DNA from: Rhodococcus rhodnii
GTDB lineage: Bacteria; Actinomycetota; Actinomycetes; Mycobacteriales; Pseudonocardiaceae
Reading direction: 5' to 3'
Assembly: GCA_000720375.1 (NCBI GenBank)
Contig: JOAA01000017.1
Coordinates: 124,001-188,000 of the forward strand
DNA: 64,000 nucleotides
The notes below the pieces were generated by a model, which was not told the origin of the DNA, did not search any database, and saw only the letters and a list, made by a program, of their open reading frames with translations. Below, in pieces: positions 41,499 through 50,326 of the stretch (its first letter is position 1; every line of letters starts with the position of its first letter). The position numbers and the translations under genes were made by a program.

Positions 41499-42347
41499 AT
41501 GCTTTTCCTGATCACCGGTGTCAGCAGCGGTCTCGGCCGTGCGTTCGCCCAAAGGGCGCTCGACGCCGGGCACACCGTCATCGGCACGGCCCGCTGGGCC
41601 GACGACATGGCGGCGTTCGAAGCGCTCGCGCCGGGACGTGCGCACGCGCGTCAGCTGGATGTCACCGACGACGACGCGGTGTTCTCCGTCGTGGGTGAGA
41701 TCGAGGCGCAGGTCGGACCGATCGACGTGCTCATCGCGAACGCCGGATATGGACACGAGGGAGTGTTCGAGGAATCACCGCTGGCCGAGCTGCGGGCGCA
41801 GTTCGCCGTCAACGTGTTCGGTGTGGCCGCCACGGTCCAAGCGGTACTGCCGTTCATGCGCAAGCGTCGTACGGGGCACGTGTTCGCGGTCAGCTCCATG
41901 GGCGGGCTGATGACCGTGCCCGGGCTGGCCTACTACTGCGGCAGCAAGTACGCCGTGGAAGGCATCCTGGAGACCGTCGCCAAGGAGGTCGCGAACTTCG
42001 GCGTGCACGTGACGATCATCGAACCCGGCTCGTTCCGCACAGACTGGGCGGGCCGATCGATGGTCCGCACGCAACGATCCATCCAGGACTACGACACGCT
42101 GTTCGAACCCATCCGCGCCGCCCGGCAAGCGGCCAGCGGCAACCAACTGGGCAACCCGGCCAAAGCGGCCGAGGCCGTCATGAAGGTCCTGGAAGCCGGG
42201 AAGCCGCCCGTGCATCTGGTACTGGGCTCAGATGCGCTGCGACTGGTCACGGCAGGCCGCTCGGCGGTCGACAAGGACCTGCACGAGTGGGAGGAGCTGT
42301 CCCGCTCCACCGACTTCCCCGATGGCCACCAGATCTCGTCGACCTGA
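41499..42347 (+). CDS. Short-chain dehydrogenase/reductase
   Basis: A 282-residue classical SDR. The nucleotide-binding motif is TGVSSGLGRA (6-15), followed by the NAG motif (LIANAGYG) and the catalytic Ser (AVSSMGG) and Tyr-x3-Lys (YYCGSKYAV). The Arg after the first strand (GTARWADD) suggests NADP(H). GGAGAG lies 5 nt before the ATG. It forms an operon with the tetR gene. Such TetR-SDR pairs often reduce or detoxify an aldehyde or ketone that is also the TetR ligand; the substrate is unknown. Confidence 0.9.
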   Translation: MLFLITGVSSGLGRAFAQRALDAGHTVIGTARWADDMAAFEALAPGRAHARQLDVTDDDAVFSVVGEIEAQVGPIDVLIANAGYGHEGVFEESPLAELRAQFAVNVFGVAATVQAVLPFMRKRRTGHVFAVSSMGGLMTVPGLAYYCGSKYAVEGILETVAKEVANFGVHVTIIEPGSFRTDWAGRSMVRTQRSIQDYDTLFEPIRAARQAASGNQLGNPAKAAEAVMKVLEAGKPPVHLVLGSDALRLVTAGRSAVDKDLHEWEELSRSTDFPDGHQISST

Positions 42348-42395
42348 CCACGGCGCGACCGGCGAGCCCACGAGGCCCGCGCAGAGCTCACGGAA

Positions 42396-42617
42396 GTGGG
42401 CAGCCTTCTCACCCTCGGCGGCGCGGTTATCGTGACCGGAGCTATCGCGGCCCTGCTGCGAATGGTCATCGTCTGGTTGGCGCTGCGTGGCACTGAGCCG
42501 AAGGACCGTCCGGCGATTCTCCGAGCTGTTGCGGCGCTGTATCGCCGCAACACGGATCGACGCGATCGGCGGGCGCCGCAAGACGCCAGGATCTGGCATC
42601 ACAGATGGATCGTCTGA
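42396..42617 (+). CDS. Small membrane protein, hypothetical, C-terminus probably altered
   Basis: A GTG-started 73-codon ORF. The first half is one membrane helix (LLTLGGAVIVTGAIAALLRMVIVWLAL) and then RGTEPKDRPAILRAVAALYRR, a segment seen in small actinomycete membrane proteins. The last ~20 codons (NTDRRDRRAPQDARIWHHRW) look out of frame, so the gene may be frameshifted. Confidence 0.4.
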   Translation: MGSLLTLGGAVIVTGAIAALLRMVIVWLALRGTEPKDRPAILRAVAALYRRNTDRRDRRAPQDARIWHHRWIV

Positions 42618-43402
42618 TGTTGCTGAGGCGCCGATGGCCGCGGCGGGCGTACGCGTTCTGGCGTTCTCCGTCGCACGGGCTCCGGGCCGCGCGCTCATCC
42701 CCAAGACGCCTGGCCTCTTGTCGGACCGTGCCTGGACGGCTCTGGCGATGGGGCTCACCATCGGCGTGTTCGTGCTCGTCGGGGCGCTCGCTGGTCGCCT
42801 CACGCGGTCCGCGACCGAGCGGGTGGAGCCCACAATGGACGGAAAGGGCGTCCCGCCGGTCCTGATGGTCCAGTCGGAGCGCCGGTGGTGCTGGTGCTGC
42901 TCGTCGGCCGCCCCTACGAAATCTCACGGCAGGTGGACCGGCTCGCCGCGGCGGTCTTAGGAGAAGTGGGCGCGAAGTTGTTGATAGCGGCGGGCTTCAC
43001 TCATTTGTGGCCCGGATCCGATTGACCGACAAGAGTTTCAGTCCTCCTTGGACTCATCGGCGGGTGCGGTGTCCAGCCTGGCCGGCGCGGCGGCACAGGT
43101 GGACAGATCGATCACGACATAGGCAGGCAGACACTCCTCTTTGGACTTCGCCACCACAAACGGCCGACGCGCTTGATGGCAGTCCAAGCGCGTTCGTCAC
43201 TCCAGTGCGCCGAGCTGCTCTGGGTGGGCGTGCTTCGCGTAGTAGCGGGCGCAATCCAGCAGCTCCACCAGGCCGAGCCGCTCAATCAGGTCAACGAGAG
43301 CGAGTGACGGCCGCCCAGCGACAAGGGCGGGTGTTCGGCTACCGCCACCCTTCCGAGCTGGCAACAGGCTATCTTCACTCACGATCGATGGGAGTTGGCA
43401 GA
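42618..43402. other. Degraded coding debris, no intact gene
   Basis: Plus-strand pieces (WTALAMGLTIGVFVLVGALAG, ~42735-42800) and minus-strand pieces (RPSLALVDLIERLGLVELL, ~43210-43310, ending in a stop at 43197) have coding character but no complete frame. The minus-strand text continues in another frame below 43190 (RRPFVVAKSKEECLPAYVVID). I read this as a decayed region at an island joint. Confidence 0.4.
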
Positions 43403-44254
43403 GTGGCACGTCTTCATGTCGGCTGCGCGATGTGGACCCACAAGGCGTGGTCTGGGCGGTTCCTGCCGCAGTCGCTGCCGGCCAAGCAGCGCCTGCGTGC
43501 CTATGCCGGCTGGTGCAACGCGGTCGAGGGCAACACCACCTTCTACGCGACCCCCACCCGGACCACCGTCGCGACGTGGGCGCAGCAGACCGATCCCGGC
43601 TTCCGGTTCGTGGTCAAGCTGCCCAAGGTCGTCACGCACGAGCGCCGGTTGGTCGGTGTCGAGGCCGAGATGCGGACGTTCCTTGATGCGATCGAACCCC
43701 TCGGCGAACGGGCGGTCCTGTGGACCCAGTTGCCCGGCTCGTTCGGCCCGTCGGACGTCGATGCCCTCGGCCGCTTCCTGCGCAGGCTCCCCGCCGACCG
43801 CCGACGCGCCGTGGAGGTGCGTCACCCCCAGTTCTTCACCGACGCCGGCTCGACGTCGCTGCTGGAGGGAACGCTCGCGGACGCGAACGCCGAATGGCTG
43901 CCCTTCGACACCACGGTTTTCTTCCGGAGCCCGCCGACCAGCGAGGCCGAGCAGGATGCCTGGGCCAAGAAACCGCGGCTACCCAGGCGGACACGGGCAC
44001 TGACCGACCAGCCGATTGTCCGCTACCTGGGCCGCGACTCGATCGAGGAGACGGTTGCGGGGTGGCAGCCCTGGACCGCGGTGGTCGCCGGCTGGCTGCG
44101 CGAGGGCCGATCGCCGACGGTTTTCTTGCACACCCCCGACAACGCCGACGCGCCCGCACTCGCCCGCCGATTCCACGACGACGTGCGAACGCTCCTGCCC
44201 GGCCTCGACCCACTGCCCGAGCCCGAGCCGGTTGAGCCCGCGACCCTGTTCTGA
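43403..44254 (+). CDS. DUF72 family TIM-barrel protein
   Basis: A 283-residue DUF72 protein: N-terminal HVGCAMWTHKAWSGRFLP, then CNAVEGNTTFYATPT (the usual 'E-x-N-x-x-F-Y' region), FRFVVKLPKVVTHERRL, VEVRHPQFF and a Pro-rich tail. The family has a TIM-barrel fold and no established reaction. I prefer the GTG at 43403 (GGAG 8 nt upstream); an ATG at 43388 is possible. It shows no operon partner. It is a common chromosomal gene, so its presence inside the presumed island means the island is mosaic. Confidence 0.85.
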   Translation: MARLHVGCAMWTHKAWSGRFLPQSLPAKQRLRAYAGWCNAVEGNTTFYATPTRTTVATWAQQTDPGFRFVVKLPKVVTHERRLVGVEAEMRTFLDAIEPLGERAVLWTQLPGSFGPSDVDALGRFLRRLPADRRRAVEVRHPQFFTDAGSTSLLEGTLADANAEWLPFDTTVFFRSPPTSEAEQDAWAKKPRLPRRTRALTDQPIVRYLGRDSIEETVAGWQPWTAVVAGWLREGRSPTVFLHTPDNADAPALARRFHDDVRTLLPGLDPLPEPEPVEPATLF

Positions 44255-44261
44255 GCGATGT

Positions 44262-44355
44262 CGCAGTCGAGCCACTCCGGATCCCAAGCGGCGACGAGAT
44301 GTCGGTCGCGGTGTTCGTCGGCCTTGCCGGGGCCGAACAGGTACCTCAACAGGAC
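44262..44355 (-). pseudogene. N-terminal fragment of an actinobacterial relaxase/mobilisation protein
   Basis: About 31 codons read LLRYLFGPGKADEH and HLVAAWDPEW, which fits the start of relaxases carried by actinomycete ICEs and plasmids (pattern YLFGPGR..EH....LVA). The frame then runs into the antisense of the DUF72 gene. No nuclease domain remains. Confidence 0.55.
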
Positions 44356-44499
44356 GGCTCATCGAAGACCGCGGCGACCTCGGTAGCAGACCAACTGGAC
44401 CATGCCTATCGCCCGTAACGGCGATGCGCGTACAGTTGACCGCGGTGGAGAATCACCGGTGCCGCAGCATCCATAGGGGTAGACAGGGGTGAATGTTCG

Positions 44500-44604
44500 A
44501 TGATCGAGGATGTGGACCTCGCGATCGCGTTCGAGCCGTATTCGCAGGAATACGACAAGCCCATCGACGAGATTTTCGGGTTCGTCACGCGGTCCGAAGG
44601 GTAA
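44500..44604 (+). CDS. Short acidic ORF, candidate precursor peptide (34 residues)
   Basis: ATG at 44500 with AGGGG (44485-44489) at 10-nt spacing; stop TAA at 44602. The peptide begins MIEDVDLAIAFEPYS and ends EIFGFVTRSEG, with 9 acidic and 2 basic residues, two Tyr, two Ser, one Thr and no Cys. It ends 20 nt before a SagB/ThcOx-type oxidoreductase gene that otherwise has no ribosome site of its own. Size, charge and place fit a RiPP-type precursor or a small coupling leader peptide. Nothing known to me matches it, and it may be chance. Confidence 0.4.
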   Translation: MIEDVDLAIAFEPYSQEYDKPIDEIFGFVTRSEG

Positions 44605-44624
44605 CAGCCCGACGACCGTTTTCC

Positions 44625-45701
44625 ATGAATCACCAATCCATTCGGGTTCGGGTTTCCTCGTGTGGCGTGTCTTTTTGGGACGCCGGGAAACTCGTGTGGG
44701 ATGACACCCTCGGGCACCGTCAATTCGCTCTGGTTGACGGTGCCGAAGCATTGTTGCGCTGGTTCTCGGAGTGGAAGCCGCTGGAATCCACGGACACCAT
44801 GACCGACGATCCCGTGCTCCGTGAGCGTTACGCGAAGATCGCCAAGATCTTTCTGGACCACAACATTCTGGTCGCGGAAGGATCGCCTCGGCATCGGTTC
44901 GAGGAGTCGGCCACCTCGACGTTCCAGCCGTGGGGCAGGCTCGCGTCCGCGTTCCACTTCGCCACCCGCAACCTCGCGGACGAAACGGCGATGTCCCCGG
45001 AGGACTACGACGCCATGCTGGTCGAGAACCTGAAGCTCGGCCCGCCGCCACGGGCGCACCACACCTTCGCCGACGCTCCGGTCGTCCAGCTGCCCGACTG
45101 GTCCGCGGCGGACTGGCAGGAACGTGATCTCCTCGAGCTGCTGTATCGGCGACGCAGTGACCGGAAATTCATCGACAAGCCGATTCCGCTGGAATCGGCG
45201 GCTGCCCTGCTGAAGGTTTCCGCGGGCATTGTCGAAATCGACGAACAATCGCAGACGGTGTTCAAGACCTCACCGTCAGGTGGCGGACGGCATCCCACCG
45301 AGGTTTACGTCCTCGTACGCGCGGTCGACGGGATCGAGCCCGGGGTTTATCACTACAACCCGACCGCGCACACGCTTGCGCGTATTGGTGGACCGTGTAG
45401 TGACGACGACCTTTCACGTATTCTCACCGAACAGGCGTGGACCGAGAATTCGGCGATGGTGGTCTTCTACACCGCGGTCCTGGAACGAAGCATGTGGAAA
45501 TACCACACGGCGCGAATCTACCGGGTGCTGCATTTCGATGTCGGACACCTCAACCAGACCGTATATCTGCTGGTCACCGCCCTGGGCCTGGGCATGACGT
45601 TCACCTCGGCGGTCCGCGACGAGCTGGTGGAGCAGTTGCTCGGCATCGATCCGGCCGGCGAACTGGTGATGGGATGCGCGGTGATCGGGAACAAGGCGTG
45701 A
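44625..45701 (+). CDS. SagB/ThcOx-family FMN-dependent oxidoreductase
   Basis: A 358-residue protein. The N-terminal ~150 residues form a winged-helix-like part (LVDGAEALLRWFSEW, ERYAKIAKIFLDHNILV). Residues ~165-355 are a nitroreductase-fold dehydrogenase: LLYRRRSDRKF, SPSGGGRHPTEVYVLV, GVYHYNPTAHTLARIGG, and the late LNQTVYLLVTALGLGMTFT. The SPSGGGRHP signature marks SagB-type enzymes, which oxidise azolines in modified peptides or act in other natural-product pathways (family knowledge). No YcaO cyclodehydratase is nearby, so the reaction may differ. The ATG at 44625 has no Shine-Dalgarno site; translation probably depends on the short ORF 20 nt upstream. The stop overlaps the MFS start by 4 nt. 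Confidence 0.85.
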   Translation: MNHQSIRVRVSSCGVSFWDAGKLVWDDTLGHRQFALVDGAEALLRWFSEWKPLESTDTMTDDPVLRERYAKIAKIFLDHNILVAEGSPRHRFEESATSTFQPWGRLASAFHFATRNLADETAMSPEDYDAMLVENLKLGPPPRAHHTFADAPVVQLPDWSAADWQERDLLELLYRRRSDRKFIDKPIPLESAAALLKVSAGIVEIDEQSQTVFKTSPSGGGRHPTEVYVLVRAVDGIEPGVYHYNPTAHTLARIGGPCSDDDLSRILTEQAWTENSAMVVFYTAVLERSMWKYHTARIYRVLHFDVGHLNQTVYLLVTALGLGMTFTSAVRDELVEQLLGIDPAGELVMGCAVIGNKA

Positions 45702-46927
45702 CGTCGGCGCCCGAGCGCGTCGGCTACCGCGAGGCGCTCGCGAACCGGGAGTTTCGGGCGCTGTTCCTCGGCCGGAGCCTCTCGACGGCCGGTGACTACC
45801 TGGCCAGGGCCGCGTTGATGATCGCGGTGTACGAGCGGACCCAGTCCGCCGGCCTGATGGCCGTGACGTTCGGGCTGACCACGATCCCCGACCTGCTCGG
45901 CGGTCCGCTGCTGGCAGGCTTGGCCGATCGGTATCCCCGCCGGACCGTCATGATCTGCTCGGACGTCGGCCGCGCGGTGTTGTTGCTGGGCATGGCGATC
46001 CCCGGAATGCCGTTGGCCGGGCTGTGGCTGCTGCTGATCGCGACCCGGTTGCTGGACACGCCGTTCAACGGCGCGCACACCGCCACCATCTCCGTGGTGC
46101 TGACCGGCGAGTCCTTCGTGACTGCCACCTCGATGAACCTGCAGGTCGCCCACCTGGGATACGCACTGGGCTACGGGCTTTCCGGCGTGATGGTCGGCTG
46201 GATCGGGATCGGCGGGGTGCTGGTGCTCAACGCCGCCACGTTCCTCGGGTCAGCCGCCCTGATCCGCTTCGGCGTGCGGCTGCGGCCCGCGACGGCAGCC
46301 GAGACGGACGCGGGCCAGTGGTTCGTCTCATTGCGGTCAGCCGTCGGATTCGTTGTCCGGCATCGGCGGCTGCGCGTCCTCATCCTCTTCCCACTGCTGA
46401 TCGCGATCGCCCCGATCTGCGTGACGCTCGCCGTTCCGTATGCCGCGCAGTTCGGGGCGGACGTGGCCGCCGCGGGAGTGCTGATGGCCGCCAACTGCAC
46501 CGGAATCGTCGTCGGCCTGTGGGCGTACTCCCGCTGGGTCAAGCCCACCAGCCGGTCCCGGCTGATGGCACCGCTCATGGTGTTGACGTGCGTGCCTTTC
46601 GTGGCCTTCGTTCTCCAGCCCGGTATCTGGGCGGGTGCCGCGCTGTTCGCCGTTTCCGGTGCCGCCCTGTGCTTCTGGATTCCCCTTGGCGCCGAGTACA
46701 CCCAGTCCGCTCCGGACTCGCGGCGTGGTCAGCTCGCCGGCCTGCTCTTCACGTTCATGCGGGTGACCCAGGGCATCACCGTGGTGCTGTTCGGTGTCCT
46801 GGCAGAGTCGTTCGCACCGTCGTCGGTGATCATCGGCACTGGGCTGGCTGGTCTGGTCTTGTGCGCGTTTCTGCTCGCGGCATGGCGCGTGGCCACGTCG
46901 TCAACCAGAAGCGAGCAGCCTGCGTAG
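45698..46927 (+). CDS. MFS transporter (probable exporter)
   Basis: A 409-residue major facilitator of the 12-helix, MFS_3/enterobactin-exporter-like kind: REFRALFLGRSLSTAGDYLARAAL at the N-terminus and the loop signature GLADRYPRRTVM after helix 2. The GTG at 45698 overlaps the SagB-type gene stop (GTGA), so the two are made together. Export of the oxidised product is the natural role. Its 3' end overlaps the convergent SARP gene by 27 bp. Confidence 0.88.
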   Translation: MTSAPERVGYREALANREFRALFLGRSLSTAGDYLARAALMIAVYERTQSAGLMAVTFGLTTIPDLLGGPLLAGLADRYPRRTVMICSDVGRAVLLLGMAIPGMPLAGLWLLLIATRLLDTPFNGAHTATISVVLTGESFVTATSMNLQVAHLGYALGYGLSGVMVGWIGIGGVLVLNAATFLGSAALIRFGVRLRPATAAETDAGQWFVSLRSAVGFVVRHRRLRVLILFPLLIAIAPICVTLAVPYAAQFGADVAAAGVLMAANCTGIVVGLWAYSRWVKPTSRSRLMAPLMVLTCVPFVAFVLQPGIWAGAALFAVSGAALCFWIPLGAEYTQSAPDSRRGQLAGLLFTFMRVTQGITVVLFGVLAESFAPSSVIIGTGLAGLVLCAFLLAAWRVATSSTRSEQPA

Positions 46928-49900
46928 CTCGTCAGTGTCTGGAATGGACAGTCCGGACAGCCGGTCCAACGCCTGCTGCCAGGACGATCTTGCCTGCTCG
47001 TGGTCCCCGCTCGCGGCCAGCGCCAAGCCGAGCACATGCAGGGCTTGCGCCTGGCCGAACGGGGAATCGGCGTTGGTGTGCACGGCCAGTGCCCGCTGGG
47101 CATGTTCCCGTGCGACAACCAGGTCGTGCGCCTCGAACGCGAGCCAGGCCAGCAGGGTCTCGGTGCGCCCTTCAAGGTCGAGCAGCTCCGCGCGCCTGCT
47201 GAGCTCGACGGCCTGGCGGGCGTGCTCCCGTGCAGTGGCCAGGTCACCCCGCTGGCGGCTCTGGGCTGCCAGCTCCAGCAGTGCGGAGATCTCGCCGCGG
47301 TGGTAGGCGAGGCCACGTGCCATCTCCAGTGCGGTGCGGGCACACGTGGCCGCCTCGTCGGCGTGTCCGATTCCTTGATGTGCCGCGGCGAGGGTGACCA
47401 ATGTGTCGACCTGGTCCTGCTCGATGCCGGACTCGTCGGCGACGGCCATCGCTTCGAGCGCGTTGGCCAACGCGGCCTTGTGGTCACCGGCCAAGCGGTT
47501 GGCGTCGGACAGTCCACGCAGCGTCTTGGTCACGTTGTTCCGCGTCCCGGTTTCCTGGTAGCTGGCCAGGGCCGCCGAGAACTGTCCGATGGCCTCGCTG
47601 AAGCGGCCCCGGCGGACCAGCACGTCGCCAAGGACCGCGCGGGACGCGGCCACGGTCACCAAAGTGCCGCTCGCCGGCGCCATTGTCAGGGCTTCCCGCG
47701 CGGCCCACTCCGCCCGGTCGAGGTGCCCACGCCGCTCCTCGACCACACTCAAGTTGATCAGTCCGAACAGCCGGACCTTGGCGGACCCGTGTTCTTCGGC
47801 CAGGCGCACGCCCCGTTCGATCTCGTCGACGGCGGGCCCGAGCCTGCCGTCGACGAAATGCAGGATGCCCAGGGCGATCAGTGCCCGTGCCCGGCCCTCA
47901 TCGGATTCGCACCGTTCGTAGGCGGCCAGTTCCGCCAAGGTGTGCTCCATTGCCGTGACGCGGTCCTGGAAGCGGAACGAGATGGAGGCGTGGACATAGT
48001 GCATGGCCGCTTCCGCGCGGGCGTCTCCCGCCGCCCGCGCGGCAGTCAAAGCAGCCTTCGCGGCGACCAAACCTTCGGCCCGGTAGCGGCCACGGGTCAC
48101 CAGGTAAGCGCGTAGCGATTCGACGAGGTGCCACGCCGCGTGCACCGGTCCGCGTTCCGCCGCGTCGAGGATCGCCGCCATGACGTTCGGACCCTCTTGG
48201 TCCATCCACGCGGACGCCGTCGCCTTGCCGTCGAACGTTGGACTCGGCACCGCCAGCTCCACTTCGGTGCGTGGCAGCCGGTACCAAGTTTCCCAGAGCA
48301 CGTCAGCAACAGCGTCGACCCAGCGCACGTAGTAGGCGAACAGCCAGGCTCGCGCCGCGGCCACCTCGTCCGGGTTCTCCTCGATCTGGCAGCGTTCCTC
48401 GCTGTAGAGCCGCAACAGGTCGTGGAAGCGGAACCGGTCGGACGCGATCTGCTGGAGCAGTCCCGCAGCGACCAGGTCGGTCAGCAGCTTGCCCGCGCGC
48501 TGCTCGGGCAGCTGGGCGAGAACGGCCACCGCCTGCCGCGTGAAGTCCGGTCCCGGCACCAGGCTCAGCTGCCGGAACAGACGCGCGACCTCGGGTTTCA
48601 GCGCCAGGTAGGACAGGTCGAACACGGCACGTACGGTGGCGCCCGGATCGTCCTCGATCTCCAGCGCGGTGAGCCGGTTGCCGTGCCGTAGGTCGGTGAC
48701 GTACGCCTGCGCCGAGTCGTCGTCCCGCAGCAGCAGGTTCGCTCCCGCGATCCGCAGCGCGAGCGGCAGATGGCCGCACAACTCAGCGATCTCGGCCAGT
48801 ACAGCGGCATCGTGCGGATGGTCGTGCCCGACGATGGTGTTCAGCAGCGCGACCGACTGCTCAGCGCTGAGCACGTCCAGGTTGACCAGTCGCGCTCCGC
48901 CCAGCGCGGCCAGGCCGCGCAGCGACTTGCGGCTGGTGACCAGCGCGGCCGATCCCGGCGTACTGGGCAGCAGGTTGCGCACCTGCCCGGCGCTGGCCGC
49001 GTTGTCCAGGACCACAAGGACTTTCCGGTCGGCGAGCGCGGTGCGGTACGCGGCCACGAGGCCATGGAGGTCGTCGGGAAGCTGGTCCGGTGGCAGGCCG
49101 AGCGCCTGCAGGAACCGGGCAAGCACCTGCTCCGCGGTCAGCTCCCGCTCCAGCGCGTTGCCGAGCAGGTCGACGAAGAGCTGGCCGTCCGGGAACTGTG
49201 CCCGTAGCTGGTGAGCGACCTGCACGGCCAGCGCGGACTTGCCGACTCCGGGCTGACCGGAGATCGCCACGACCGGAACACCCGTCCCGCCGTCGTGCGA
49301 GAACAGGCCGGCGATCTGTTGGTACGTCTCATCCCGGCCGACAAAGTTCCGCAGGCCCGCCGGCAACTGCCTGGGCACCTGGCGCTCAGCCGGCGCGGTC
49401 TCCGTCTCGGGTGGGGCCGGCGCGGTACTCGGCTTCGGCGGCAGCGTCAGCTCCGGATCCTTGGTGAGGATCCGCTGGTGCAGCAGCCGCAGCTGCTCGC
49501 TCGGATCCACCCCGACCTCGTCGGCCAGCCTGGTACGCACGTGCTGGAACGTGGACAGCGCCTCGACCTGGCGTCCCGAGCGGTACAGCGCGAGCATCAA
49601 CTGGCCGTGCAGCCGTTCCCTGAACGGGTGCTGCGTGGTCAGGTTCTGCAGCTCGGGCAGGAGTTCCGCGTGCCGCCCGATGGCGAGGTCGCAGTCGACA
49701 CGGATCTCGACCGCCCGCAGGTGCTCCTCGGTCAGCCGGGTCACCTCGCGTTCCCGGAACGAGCAGGCCGGGATGTCGGCCAACGCGGGGCCACGCCACT
49801 GCGCGAGGGCCTGGGTGATCAGGTCGGTCCGGGCGGCCGGGTCGGCGGTCTCGTCGGCCTGCTTGACCAGGCCGCGGAACCGGATCAGGTCCAGCTCGTC

Positions 49901-50188
49901 GTGCTCCAGGTTGATCCGGTACCCGTTCGACATGGTCGTGATGAGGTCCTTCGCCCGCAGCGTCTGCCGCAGCCGCCGGACATACGCCTGAGCCGTGGAC
50001 GCCGCGTTGTCCGGCACGTCCTCGTCCCAGAGCCAGTCGATCAGCTCGCTGACCCGGACGACCTGGTTGGCCCGCAGCAGCAGGCCGGCCAGCACCACCT
50101 GCTGTGTACCGGTTGGTACAGCGATCCCCCGGCCTGCCACCGTCACGTCCAGGGTCCCCAAGAGGCGGAAGTCAGTGTCTCCCACCAT
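46901..50188 (-). CDS. AfsR/SARP-family regulator with NB-ARC and TPR domains
   Basis: A 1095-residue cluster-situated activator. Residues 1-100 are an OmpR-type DNA-binding domain (FRLLGTLDVTVAGRGIAVP, YVRRLRQTLR); 101-245 are the bacterial transcriptional activator (BTAD) domain; 280-600 are an NB-ARC ATPase with Walker A at 311-318 (GQPGVGKS) and Walker B near KVLVVLDNA; the C-terminal ~450 residues are TPR repeats. The start is the ATG at 50188. It is divergent from the DUF885 gene. SARPs bind direct repeats in 11-bp phase, and a GTACGCG pair with exactly that phase lies 62 bp upstream. It probably controls the neighbouring exporter-oxidase and peptidase genes. Confidence 0.92.
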   Translation of the reverse strand: MVGDTDFRLLGTLDVTVAGRGIAVPTGTQQVVLAGLLLRANQVVRVSELIDWLWDEDVPDNAASTAQAYVRRLRQTLRAKDLITTMSNGYRINLEHDELDLIRFRGLVKQADETADPAARTDLITQALAQWRGPALADIPACSFREREVTRLTEEHLRAVEIRVDCDLAIGRHAELLPELQNLTTQHPFRERLHGQLMLALYRSGRQVEALSTFQHVRTRLADEVGVDPSEQLRLLHQRILTKDPELTLPPKPSTAPAPPETETAPAERQVPRQLPAGLRNFVGRDETYQQIAGLFSHDGGTGVPVVAISGQPGVGKSALAVQVAHQLRAQFPDGQLFVDLLGNALERELTAEQVLARFLQALGLPPDQLPDDLHGLVAAYRTALADRKVLVVLDNAASAGQVRNLLPSTPGSAALVTSRKSLRGLAALGGARLVNLDVLSAEQSVALLNTIVGHDHPHDAAVLAEIAELCGHLPLALRIAGANLLLRDDDSAQAYVTDLRHGNRLTALEIEDDPGATVRAVFDLSYLALKPEVARLFRQLSLVPGPDFTRQAVAVLAQLPEQRAGKLLTDLVAAGLLQQIASDRFRFHDLLRLYSEERCQIEENPDEVAAARAWLFAYYVRWVDAVADVLWETWYRLPRTEVELAVPSPTFDGKATASAWMDQEGPNVMAAILDAAERGPVHAAWHLVESLRAYLVTRGRYRAEGLVAAKAALTAARAAGDARAEAAMHYVHASISFRFQDRVTAMEHTLAELAAYERCESDEGRARALIALGILHFVDGRLGPAVDEIERGVRLAEEHGSAKVRLFGLINLSVVEERRGHLDRAEWAAREALTMAPASGTLVTVAASRAVLGDVLVRRGRFSEAIGQFSAALASYQETGTRNNVTKTLRGLSDANRLAGDHKAALANALEAMAVADESGIEQDQVDTLVTLAAAHQGIGHADEAATCARTALEMARGLAYHRGEISALLELAAQSRQRGDLATAREHARQAVELSRRAELLDLEGRTETLLAWLAFEAHDLVVAREHAQRALAVHTNADSPFGQAQALHVLGLALAASGDHEQARSSWQQALDRLSGLSIPDTDELRRLLASG

Positions 50189-50249
50189 CTACGCCCCCGT
50201 CGGGTCGGGCCATGCGAAGTGTCCTCGATCCTAGTCTCGTTCGCCGAGA

Positions 50250-50267
50250 GTACGCGCCCAGTACGCG
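50250..50267. promoter_or_regulatory. SARP-type direct repeat GTACGCG-N4-GTACGCG
   Basis: Two identical heptamers in 11-bp phase, midway in the 138-bp divergent promoter of the SARP and DUF885 genes. The same heptamer recurs at 51996-52024. Confidence 0.65.
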
Positions 50268-50326
50268 GCGTGATGTGGGCTTCAGTCGTGGCCCGGGTAG
50301 GTCGGGCCCGGTGCTGAGGGGACTTG

